Made by a program: the position numbers and the translations under genes. The notes below the pieces were generated by a model. That model saw only the letters and a list, made by a program, of their open reading frames with translations. It did not search any database and was not told the DNA's origin. A stretch of 8,268 nt of DNA from an uncultured Lachnospiraceae bacterium (GTDB lineage Bacteria > Bacillota > Clostridia > Lachnospirales > Lachnospiraceae), in NCBI GenBank assembly GCA_902473545.1, contig CABRSG010000096.1, positions 1 through 8,268 of the forward strand, read 5' to 3'. Shown here one piece after another: positions 1-5,401 of this stretch (the stretch's first letter is position 1; every line of letters starts with the position of its first letter).

Positions 1-2
1 GA

Positions 3-317
3 CAGTATTGCAGCCACATTTGCCCGCCGGGAACGAACTTCAGCGACTACCTCTTCCACTCGGTACCAATGAACGGAACGTCCCGCAACCAGTACAACGT
101 AGCGGCAAGCGATTTCAACAAGCTCGGGCAGGCAGCCTCCCACGGATGCATCCGCCTTTGCGTTGCCGATGCAAGGTGGATTTACTATAATTGTCCAATT
201 GGCACAAAGGTAGTTATTTCCGACAAGGAAGCAATGCCGCTCGGAAAACCCACTGTCCAGAAAATGAAAGCAGGAACAGTCGGAAAGGATCCTACCGATA
301 TCTGGGTAAATCCGTGA
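3..317 (+). CDS. L,D-transpeptidase (YkuD domain), C-terminal fragment
   Basis: The reading frame is open from the left edge and ends with TGA at 315-317, giving 104 visible residues; the start lies outside the window. L,D-transpeptidases of the YkuD family act outside the membrane and form 3-3 cross-links in peptidoglycan or attach proteins to it. The frame shows the family's catalytic signature: an upstream His in the stretch YLFHSVP, then the motif SHGCIRL with the nucleophilic Cys, followed by ADARWIYYNCPIGTKVVI, the usual closing strand of the fold. The Met codon at 69 is internal, because conserved sequence (YLFHSVP) is encoded before it. The protein ends about 40 residues after the catalytic Cys-containing block, as expected for a C-terminal YkuD domain. 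A strong terminator follows at once. The minus-strand operon converges on it. N-terminal domains cannot be judged. Confidence 0.9.
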   Translation, partial: QYCSHICPPGTNFSDYLFHSVPMNGTSRNQYNVAASDFNKLGQAASHGCIRLCVADARWIYYNCPIGTKVVISDKEAMPLGKPTVQKMKAGTVGKDPTDIWVNP

Positions 318-328
318 TATATGAAGCA

Positions 329-365
329 GGGAGGAAGAGCATTCCGCTCTTCCTCCCGTTTTTTT
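329..365 (+). terminator. Rho-independent terminator of the L,D-transpeptidase gene
   Basis: A perfect 12-bp GC-rich stem (329-340 pairing with 346-357) with a 5-base loop is followed by a run of seven T (359-365). It begins 12 bases after the transpeptidase stop codon. The T run exists only on the plus strand, so it should mainly stop plus-strand transcription. The hairpin lies about 40 bases beyond the end of the converging HPr-like gene (stop at 397) and might also slow transcription from that side, though without a U tract. Confidence 0.92.
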
Positions 366-396
366 ATTTCCCATCTTTAACTGAAGAACTCTTCTT

Positions 397-660
397 CTAC
401 TCTCCCAAACCGTCCATGATCAGCTTTCCAAGGCTCTCCAGAGCCTCGCCCTCGTCCGGTCCGTCGCAGGAGATCGTAATGCTGTCGTTGCACTTCACGC
501 ACGCGCTGAGCACACTGAGCACGCTCTTGGCGTTGACCCGTGTATCTGCAAAGGACAGTGTGATGGCTGATTTATATCGGATTGCCTCCGTACACAGCAT
601 TGCCGCCGGCTTCAGATGCAGTCCTGCATGATTTCTGATCACAAACGTCTGGCTTACCAT
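397..660 (-). CDS. HPr-like phosphocarrier protein
   Basis: This 87-residue protein matches the length and layout of HPr, the small cytoplasmic phosphocarrier of the PEP-dependent sugar phosphotransferase system. The active-site region reads AGLHLKPA with His at residue 15, the position phosphorylated by Enzyme I. The regulatory Ser lies at residue 46 in NAKSVLSVLSA, the site HPr kinase uses in Firmicutes, and the end ITISCDGPDEGEALESLGKLI is typical. The unusual point is the active site: canonical HPr has H-A-R-P-A, here H-L-K-P-A, so the conserved Arg17 is Lys. ATG (658-660) follows a GGGGGA ribosome binding site with 7-base spacing. The gene begins 3 bases after the cdaR stop and is the last of the operon. 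It may be the general PTS HPr or a specialised regulatory paralogue; family confidence is high, exact role uncertain. Confidence 0.88.
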   Translation of the reverse strand: MVSQTFVIRNHAGLHLKPAAMLCTEAIRYKSAITLSFADTRVNAKSVLSVLSACVKCNDSITISCDGPDEGEALESLGKLIMDGLGE

Positions 661-663
661 AAG

Positions 664-1986
664 CTATTCCCCCGTCTGAAGCTCTACTTCCGCTTCCTGT
701 TCTTCCTCTTCTACATTTACCACAATAGATACCTCGGCGCCCAGCTCACAGCCCTCCGGCAGCTCCACCGTTACCGGCAGAGTATAGCTGCCGGTCGCCT
801 GGCATCCTGAAAGATCGATTTCAGCCCTGATATCCTCCACATCCATCTCGCCCAACTGCTCCTCCGTAGAGCGGATATTGATCGCAAGCTTATCTGTCGG
901 AGAAAAGATCAGTCTCTTTCCGGCAGGCGCATTGTTCAGCGTCAGCTCAGATACCGGAAAGTCAATCGTTTTACTCCCCACCTCATCAATCGTCACCGTT
1001 ACCGTCACAGCCGGGGAAACATCCGCCTCCAGCCGCACATCCTCATACTGGCTCAGCGTATTGCTCAGATCCGCCGTAAACTCTATATTTTCTGACACAC
1101 CGGAAATGTCAAAGGTATCCTGCAAAGTCAGACTGTTTCCCAGCTTTTCAATTGCAGCCGCCGACGCTGTCAGGTTTACTGTGCGCGGAGAAATCGTAAC
1201 GCCCGTCACCTCATAACCTGGCGCCGGTTCCCCGGTCAGATCAGCCTGCAGTGCGATCTCCCCGTAAATCCGCCAGATCTCGACCCCCACCTCCGCAAGA
1301 TTATCCTTCAGAACAATGCCGTCCATATTTTTCAGCTCCAGGTTGCTCCACTGACTGTCTGTCAGCTCCGCACCATTTTTATCCTCGATGCGGATGGGAA
1401 GCTGCTGAACACTGTCCTCCGACATGTAAGTGACATCCACCGGAACCGTCACCTTTCCGATGATGCTGATCAGAGACTCAGGTCCGGCAATCCTGATGGT
1501 ATCTCCTGTCAGCACCGTTGTGCTGCCCACCTCAAAGCCTTTCGCCGCATTGCCCGAAGTTGTCGCTACGATTCCAAAAGTTTCCTCTATCTTATCCTCC
1601 ATCTTGATCTTCATGGAAGCCGGCTGGATACGCATATCCTCCTGTGATACCGACGGATCAGAGCATGTGATCTCCAGCGGAACCGAACCGATCGCTTCAT
1701 TATAGTTCTCAAGATCCGCACGCACGGTAAAGCTTGAAGCGCTCAGCCTTGTGCGCACCGACCGCCGCGCCGTCACATAAACACTCACTTTATCTGTACC
1801 GCCAACCACCGTGTAGGTTTTATTTGCGTTTGTGATCGTGTCCTGGTTTTTGATCGTTACCGGGACATTCCGGTACACCTGCTGCTTTTCCGGATCGTTG
1901 CTGTCCATGACGACCAGCCAGATAAGGCAGGCAGCCAGGACAGAAAGCAGCTTCAGCCCCAGATTATGCGTCAGTTTATATCTCAT
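664..1986 (-). CDS. cdaR: CdaR (YbbR-domain) regulator of diadenylate cyclase
   Basis: This 440-residue protein has an N-terminal membrane anchor (about residues 11-27, LKLLSVLAACLIWLVVM) followed by a long extracytoplasmic part with about four YbbR-type repeats (roughly 40-130, 135-235, 240-333 and 337-426). It ends in an acidic tail (EEEEQEAEVELQTGE). Repeat hallmarks include VYRNVPVTIKN near the start and recurring GYEVTGVTISPRTVNLTAS-like segments. YbbR/CdaR proteins bind and modulate the c-di-AMP synthase CdaA, whose gene lies directly upstream. The chosen ATG (1984-1986) has an AAAGGAA ribosome binding site 9 or so bases upstream and starts 1 base after the cdaA stop. The same frame is open further upstream to an ATG at 2046, but that would overlap cdaA and put a charged 20-residue extension before the anchor. 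Confidence 0.93.
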   Translation of the reverse strand: MRYKLTHNLGLKLLSVLAACLIWLVVMDSNDPEKQQVYRNVPVTIKNQDTITNANKTYTVVGGTDKVSVYVTARRSVRTRLSASSFTVRADLENYNEAIGSVPLEITCSDPSVSQEDMRIQPASMKIKMEDKIEETFGIVATTSGNAAKGFEVGSTTVLTGDTIRIAGPESLISIIGKVTVPVDVTYMSEDSVQQLPIRIEDKNGAELTDSQWSNLELKNMDGIVLKDNLAEVGVEIWRIYGEIALQADLTGEPAPGYEVTGVTISPRTVNLTASAAAIEKLGNSLTLQDTFDISGVSENIEFTADLSNTLSQYEDVRLEADVSPAVTVTVTIDEVGSKTIDFPVSELTLNNAPAGKRLIFSPTDKLAINIRSTEEQLGEMDVEDIRAEIDLSGCQATGSYTLPVTVELPEGCELGAEVSIVVNVEEEEQEAEVELQTGE

Positions 1987-1987
1987 G

Positions 1988-2893
1988 CTATTTGCTTCCT
2001 TTCTCTGCTTCCGCCTTTTCTCTGCGCCCGAAAATAAACTTTCCACCGCTGATCAGCTTCCGGGAATTTACCGATTTATTCTGCAGTGTAATGAGCTGCG
2101 CACGCAGAATCTCTTCGGTCACATTTCTGGTAAGCACCCCCTTCTTTGCAATGGAGATTTTACCGGTCTCCTCTGATACGATAATCGTGAGGGAATCTGT
2201 CGCCTCGCTGACGCCAACGCCGGCGCGGTGCCGCGTTCCCAGCTCCTTGCCAAGATTCTGGCTGTCCGACAGCGGCAGATAACAGGTCGCGGAAACGATC
2301 TTATCGCCTTTTATGATGACTGCTCCGTCGTGCAGCGGCGTGTTATGTTCAAAAATATTAATCAGAAGCTGGCTGGACACCACAGCGTCGATAGCAATGC
2401 CCGTGCGCTCATACTCTGCAAGCGTTTCGTTCTCCTCGATCACCATCAGCGCGCCGGTTTTCACCTTCGCCATCTCCAGCGACGCCCGCACAATTTCATT
2501 GATCGTGCGGTCACTGCAGCGCTGTACCACTTCCTTCACCGTGCCCGCCGGAATGATGTTGGAAAAGAATTCCTTCTCCCCCAGCTGTTCAAGCACCCTG
2601 CGCAGCTCCGGCTGGAAAATGACAAGCGCTGCCATGAAGATAATGTTCAGTCCTTTTTCAATGATAAACGTGAGCGTATCCATATTGAACAGATACGCCA
2701 GCGCAATAAAGAAACCTACCAGAAGCATTCCCTTCAGAAGCGTCCATGCTCTGCTCCGCTTAATCCATACTAACACGCTGTATACTAAAAAGGAAAGGAT
2801 GATGATCTCTATAATATCAATGATCCCTACTGTAATAGCAGGCGCCTTCAGCCATGGAAGATGATTGCTGATCCACACCTTGATCGTATCCAC
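1988..2893 (-). CDS. cdaA: Diadenylate cyclase CdaA (c-di-AMP synthase)
   Basis: CdaA joins two ATP molecules into cyclic di-AMP, a second messenger controlling potassium and osmolyte transport and linked to cell-wall homeostasis. The 301-residue protein has three N-terminal membrane helices (about 21-43, 51-69 and 82-94), a short linker, and a cytoplasmic DAC domain. Both DAC signatures are present: DGA at 189-191 in HDGAVII, and RHR at 221-223 in GTRHRAGVGVSE. The start is a GTG (2891-2893) with a good AAGGGAG site 7 bases upstream; the next Met in frame is residue 71, inside the protein. A basic C-terminal tail (about 275-301) makes it somewhat longer than the commonly described CdaA of about 273 residues. 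It starts 3 bases after the preceding membrane-protein gene and stops 1 base before cdaR, so the three are cotranscribed. Confidence 0.96.
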   Translation of the reverse strand: MDTIKVWISNHLPWLKAPAITVGIIDIIEIIILSFLVYSVLVWIKRSRAWTLLKGMLLVGFFIALAYLFNMDTLTFIIEKGLNIIFMAALVIFQPELRRVLEQLGEKEFFSNIIPAGTVKEVVQRCSDRTINEIVRASLEMAKVKTGALMVIEENETLAEYERTGIAIDAVVSSQLLINIFEHNTPLHDGAVIIKGDKIVSATCYLPLSDSQNLGKELGTRHRAGVGVSEATDSLTIIVSEETGKISIAKKGVLTRNVTEEILRAQLITLQNKSVNSRKLISGGKFIFGRREKAEAEKGSK

Positions 2894-2896
2894 CGT

Positions 2897-3829
2897 TTAT
2901 CTCCCTTCTGCCCTGCGTTTTCTCTTCTTTCTGTGAAGCTTCTTTTTTGGCACGGCTTTTACATAGTAATAATATTCATCGTCCTCAAAACGAACGGTCT
3001 GCGTCTTTTTGTAATCCAGATGAAACAGCATTGTCTGCGCCATCCATCCGGCCAACAGCGATACCAGAATCTCCGCAAACAGCTGCAGCGCGTCCAGCGG
3101 CACGCCAAAAGCTGCCGCCCCAACGGCACGCACTGCCAGATATGCAGCACATCCTGCCGCCGACGCCACCATCCATGCATATTTTATTGCCTGGATGCGG
3201 ATAAGATATACCACCAGGAGCGCCGCCGCCAGAGCCGCCGCTGTCACCAGCATCTCACGCTCAGTAATCACTGCCTGAATCAACTGCGCCGCCTTCTGTA
3301 CCATTGCCTCCGCGGCCTCAGCAGCAGTCGACTGCAGATTTGCCCCGTTTTTTTCCACGATCTGTATCAGGTAATAGGAGAGCGTCCCAAATGCTGCTCC
3401 AACCGCGCCAAGCGGTCCGCCAAGCAGACCGAACAGTACTGCCGGCACGCAGCCCATTTTCAGCCCAAGTGCTAGCCCTGTCAGAAGAAGCGGCCATGCC
3501 GACTGCGGCGCCAGGCTGAAATAAACAAGCATCCCAATGATCAGGATCCCGCCTCCGACAAGCGCTGCCTCCAGGGAAATCCCGTAAAAATGCACCAGAA
3601 TCAGTCCCGCAGCCACCAGGATGATGGTATTTGACGGCAAAAGCATACAGCCCGCCGCCAAGATCAGCAGAATCAGCGGATAATTGATCGCTGCCGTCTG
3701 TCCGAGCATATTGCGGATCGACAGAAAGATCAGAAAAGCTGCCGCAAATTTAAAAAGCAGCCGGATCGCCGTATCGTATTTTCCATAAAACCTGCCGAGC
3801 GCCTCCCGTACGGTAAGCAAAAATCTCAT
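2897..3829 (-). CDS. Polytopic membrane protein of unknown function, in cdaA operon
   Basis: I do not recognise a characterised family. The 310-residue protein has roughly eight or nine hydrophobic segments (about 21-38, 50-64, 66-83, 87-105, 110-133, 135-157, 193-210, 216-236, 247-268). An Ala/Glu/Gln-rich, probably helical and soluble segment (about 160-190) splits the membrane part into two halves. After the last helix comes a short cytoplasmic-looking tail with an acidic/tyrosine cluster (FEDDEYYYYVKAVP, about 281-294) and a very basic end (KKKLHRKKRKRRAEGR). ATG (3827-3829) follows a strong AGGAGG site with 8-base spacing. It overlaps the stop of the upstream gene as ATGA and ends 3 bases before cdaA, implying translational coupling. 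No ATP-binding or obvious transport motif is visible. Operon position suggests a role with CdaA at the membrane, which is inference only. Confidence 0.8.
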   Translation of the reverse strand: MRFLLTVREALGRFYGKYDTAIRLLFKFAAAFLIFLSIRNMLGQTAAINYPLILLILAAGCMLLPSNTIILVAAGLILVHFYGISLEAALVGGGILIIGMLVYFSLAPQSAWPLLLTGLALGLKMGCVPAVLFGLLGGPLGAVGAAFGTLSYYLIQIVEKNGANLQSTAAEAAEAMVQKAAQLIQAVITEREMLVTAAALAAALLVVYLIRIQAIKYAWMVASAAGCAAYLAVRAVGAAAFGVPLDALQLFAEILVSLLAGWMAQTMLFHLDYKKTQTVRFEDDEYYYYVKAVPKKKLHRKKRKRRAEGR

Positions 3830-4254
3830 ACTATTCTCCTCCTGCGCGCGTCGCTCTTTGCCTCATCGTCCTCACGGTACGCTTTTTCGAGCTGCTTCAG
3901 AAGCTCCCGATACTGATATAGATCCTGTTTTGCCCGCGCATAGCGCAGCGTCTGGATCGCATAGGTGAGTACCAGAAAAACGCTCAGCACTACGGCATAA
4001 AGGAATAAGATCCGCGCACCGAGCGCCGTCACATCAATCTGTGTTATATCTACGATTAAAGTCTCCGCGTTATATAATACCCATCCCGCCAGTCCAAGCA
4101 GGAATGCCAGAGTAATGCGCAGTCCGTTCTTTATCATATGACGCCCGATATAATCTCCCCGAAAATACCCCTGCACACCTTCCAGCTGTTCTTTATGCTG
4201 CTCCTCAAAGAGCGCAAGCTTTGTCATTAAATAAATCCGTTTTTCATCCGGCAT
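3826..4254 (-). CDS. Small two-helix membrane protein of unknown function, first gene of cdaA operon
   Basis: No known family was recognised. The 142-residue protein has a charged N-terminal part (1-42, including EEQHKEQLEGVQGYFRGDYIGRH), two predicted membrane helices (about 45-62 and 78-101), and a charged C-terminal helix likely to form a coiled coil (about 103-128), ending in RRRR. Both ends should face the cytoplasm. The ATG at 4252-4254 is chosen because a GAGGGG site lies 10 bases upstream and the promoter at 4289-4316 would begin transcription near 4282. The frame is open to an ATG at 4377, but that lies upstream of the promoter. A Met at 4270-4272 lacks a binding site and would leave only about 10 leader bases. 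The stop overlaps the next start as ATGA. It could be a scaffold or partner of the following membrane proteins. Confidence 0.8.
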   Translation of the reverse strand: MPDEKRIYLMTKLALFEEQHKEQLEGVQGYFRGDYIGRHMIKNGLRITLAFLLGLAGWVLYNAETLIVDITQIDVTALGARILFLYAVVLSVFLVLTYAIQTLRYARAKQDLYQYRELLKQLEKAYREDDEAKSDARRRRIV

Positions 4255-4288
4255 GTCATACCAGCCCCTCATTTTTGCGTGTGTTTCT

Positions 4289-4316
4289 AGTATAACATGA
4301 AAAACCTTCTTTGCAA
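4289..4316 (-). promoter_or_regulatory. Sigma-A type promoter of the five-gene cdaA operon
   Basis: On the minus strand, TTGCAA (4311-4316, -35) and TATACT (4289-4294, -10) are separated by 16 bases. TG lies one base before the -10 hexamer, giving an extended -10. Transcription would start near 4282, leaving a leader of about 27 bases before the ATG at 4254. That leader is too short for a riboswitch. The promoter has no competing equivalent in the operon, where genes overlap or lie 1-3 bases apart, so it likely drives everything down to 397. Confidence 0.8.
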
Positions 4317-4399
4317 ACACCCTAAAGCAACCTGTTTTCAGGAATTTTCCGGAACCGTTACTGTTCACTCCGTTCACAGCAGCCTTCGCAAATCCATTT

Positions 4400-4417
4400 A
4401 AAATTCGCTTCGCGAAT
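4400..4417 (-). terminator. Weak candidate terminator after comF
   Basis: On the minus strand a 6-bp stem (ATTCGC/GCGAAT, loop GAA) lies about 10 bases after the comF stop and runs into four T (4403-4400) followed by AAA. The stem is short and only half GC and the T run is poor, so termination would be partial. Some readthrough from comF into the cdaA operon is possible. Confidence 0.35.
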
Positions 4418-4426
4418 GGGATCTGC

Positions 4427-5294
4427 TCACACTTGAATCACGTTCTCACGCCTCAAACAGCAAGTGTTTGATGCTGGCGTGAATGGAACTGCACAGATTG
4501 CCACAAAATATACACATTTTACACCGGCATTCTTCAGCACGGCAGCCGCCTCATGCACCGTGCTGCCCGTTGTGTAAATGTCATCCACAAGAAGGACACG
4601 CTCCCAGGGCAGGTAACGCTTGGCCCCGCACGGGATTTCCTGCAGGCCGCCCTCCCGCCTGCCGCTGTGCGTATATTTCTCTGCTGCCGCAAATGCTCCC
4701 TTCAGATTGCTTTGCCTCGCACGATAATCCAGTTCCTTCTGGCTGGAGGTTTTCCGCACCTTTTTCAGCACGTCGCACCGCACCTGTATCCCCAAAATTC
4801 CGCCAAGCTCCTTTGCCAGTATTTCCGCCTGATTGTAGCCGCGCTTTCTGCGCGCCGCCGGATGCATAGGAATCGGGATCATCACCTGAGGCTGCCATGT
4901 CTTCACTGCTTCCTCCAGATGTTCCGCGATTTCCTGCGCGTAATATTCCAGATATTCCCGTTTGTTATGATATTTCACCGCATGGAGCGATTCTCTCACC
5001 GCATCGGTATAAAGATAAAGCGCACGCCCCTGCGTGTAAGCATGCCTCTGCGTGCGGCACGCAGGACAATATTCCGCATCCGGATCCGCCAGCGGACGCC
5101 CGCAGCAGAAGCAGACAGCTCCCCGGATATAGGGCAGCTTTTTTCTGCACTCCCCACAGATGCCTGCGGACAGCCGCCCGCAGATAGCGCATCGGCGCGG
5201 CAGGAGCAGATCGAGCGCCGCAGCTCCACGTCTCTAAAAATTCCCGTTCATTTATCCGACACAGCAACACGTCTGTCGTTTTCCGTATTTTCAT
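4427..5294 (-). CDS. comF: ComF-family phosphoribosyltransferase-like protein, 5' end apparently frameshifted or interrupted
   Basis: The frame open from 5233 to the stop at 4427 encodes a whole ComF architecture in 268 residues. Four Cys pairs form an N-terminal zinc-binding region: CAIC 15-18, CGEC 26-29, CFCC 41-44 and CPAC 56-59, counted from Arg at 5233. A type I phosphoribosyltransferase-like domain follows, with MIPIPMHPAARRKRGYNQAE and the PRPP loop VLLVDDIYTTGST (about 213-225). ComF proteins are needed for DNA uptake in competent bacteria. This frame has no usable start: an in-frame TAG sits at 5234-5236, five codons after a poorly signalled ATG at 5251. The best start signal, ATG 5292-5294 with AGGA 6 bases upstream, is in another frame. 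Annotation from the GTG at 4999 would lose the whole zinc region. The last 21 residues (4430-4492) look unlike a normal ComF end. It lies downstream of recD2 in the same direction. Confidence 0.85.
4446..4482. repeat. Bulged 14-bp inverted repeat inside the comF 3' end
   Basis: Outer arms TCACGCC (4446-4452) and GGCGTGA (4476-4482) enclose inner arms TCAAACA (4453-4459) and TGTTTGA (4465-4471) around the loop GCAAG. Four unpaired bases, TGCT (4472-4475), lie on one side. All 14 pairs are Watson-Crick. The hairpin encodes most of the odd C-terminal tail of ComF and adjoins the palindrome-rich spacer. There is no T run, so it is not a plain terminator. Confidence 0.75.
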
Positions 5295-5401
5295 TTAGCA
5301 TCCTGTTTACAGATCCTCTCCCGGCAGGATAATAATCTGTATAGTGTTCCGGCTCTTCAGATCGTTTTCGCTGAAACTCCACTTTCCTGAAAGCGCAGGC
5401 G
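5295..5401 (-). other. Spacer between recD2 and comF
   Basis: These 107 bases hold the AGGA ribosome binding site (5301-5304) for the ATG at 5292-5294. I see no convincing promoter and no terminator: AT-rich hexamers near 5330-5345 lack a partner -35 box. Cotranscription of comF with recD2 is therefore likely. Confidence 0.5.

Larger units (their letters stand above)
4255..4426. other. Gene-free, palindrome-rich spacer between comF and the cdaA operon
   Basis: This 172-base stretch holds the operon promoter and several short symmetric elements: CCTGTTTTCAGG (4331-4342), GGAATTTTCC (4341-4350), TTCCGGAA (4347-4354), a GTTCAC direct repeat spaced by 3 bases (4363-4368 and 4372-4377), and a hairpin ATTCGC-TTC-GCGAAT (4403-4417). 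No gene is supported in it. A reading frame across it (to ATG 4377) runs through the promoter and has no binding site. The symmetric elements just upstream of the -35 box could be regulator sites or part of a dispersed palindromic repeat; the window alone cannot decide. Confidence 0.6.

Noticed and set aside
191..631. 146-residue plus-strand open frame spanning the transpeptidase end and the HPr gene
   Set aside because: It crosses the strong terminator at 329-365 and lies antisense to the HPr-like gene.
1987..2046. Longer 460-residue start (ATG 2046) for cdaR
   Set aside because: It would overlap the cdaA coding end by about 60 bases; the ATG at 1986 has a good binding site and places the membrane anchor at the N-terminus as in the family.
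2313..2864. Long plus-strand open frames opposite cdaA, including 183- and 181-residue ones
   Set aside because: They are antisense to a protein with clear DAC motifs; their translations show no domain and reflect codon bias of the real gene.
4255..4288. Possible c-di-AMP (ydaO-type) riboswitch in the leader of the cdaA operon
   Set aside because: The leader from the predicted start near 4282 to ATG 4254 is only about 27 bases, far too short.
4255..4377. Longer 183-residue start (ATG 4377) for the first gene of the cdaA operon
   Set aside because: It runs through the promoter and palindromic spacer, and its first 41 residues precede the well-supported binding site at ATG 4254.
5234..5236. 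TAG in comF as a recoded sense codon (pyrrolysine or suppression)
   Set aside because: TAG is used as a normal stop for cdaA, cdaR, recD2 and the HPr-like gene in this window, and no recoding structure is apparent; a mutation, frameshift or sequence error is simpler.
4553..5332. 259-residue plus-strand open frame opposite comF
   Set aside because: It is antisense to the ComF zinc-binding and PRPP motifs and is rich in Arg/His/Pro, typical of an antisense shadow in GC-rich coding DNA; no binding site is evident.
5325..5370. Possible promoter for comF in the recD2-comF spacer
   Set aside because: TATACA and TATTAT hexamers are present but no matching -35 element at a proper distance was found.
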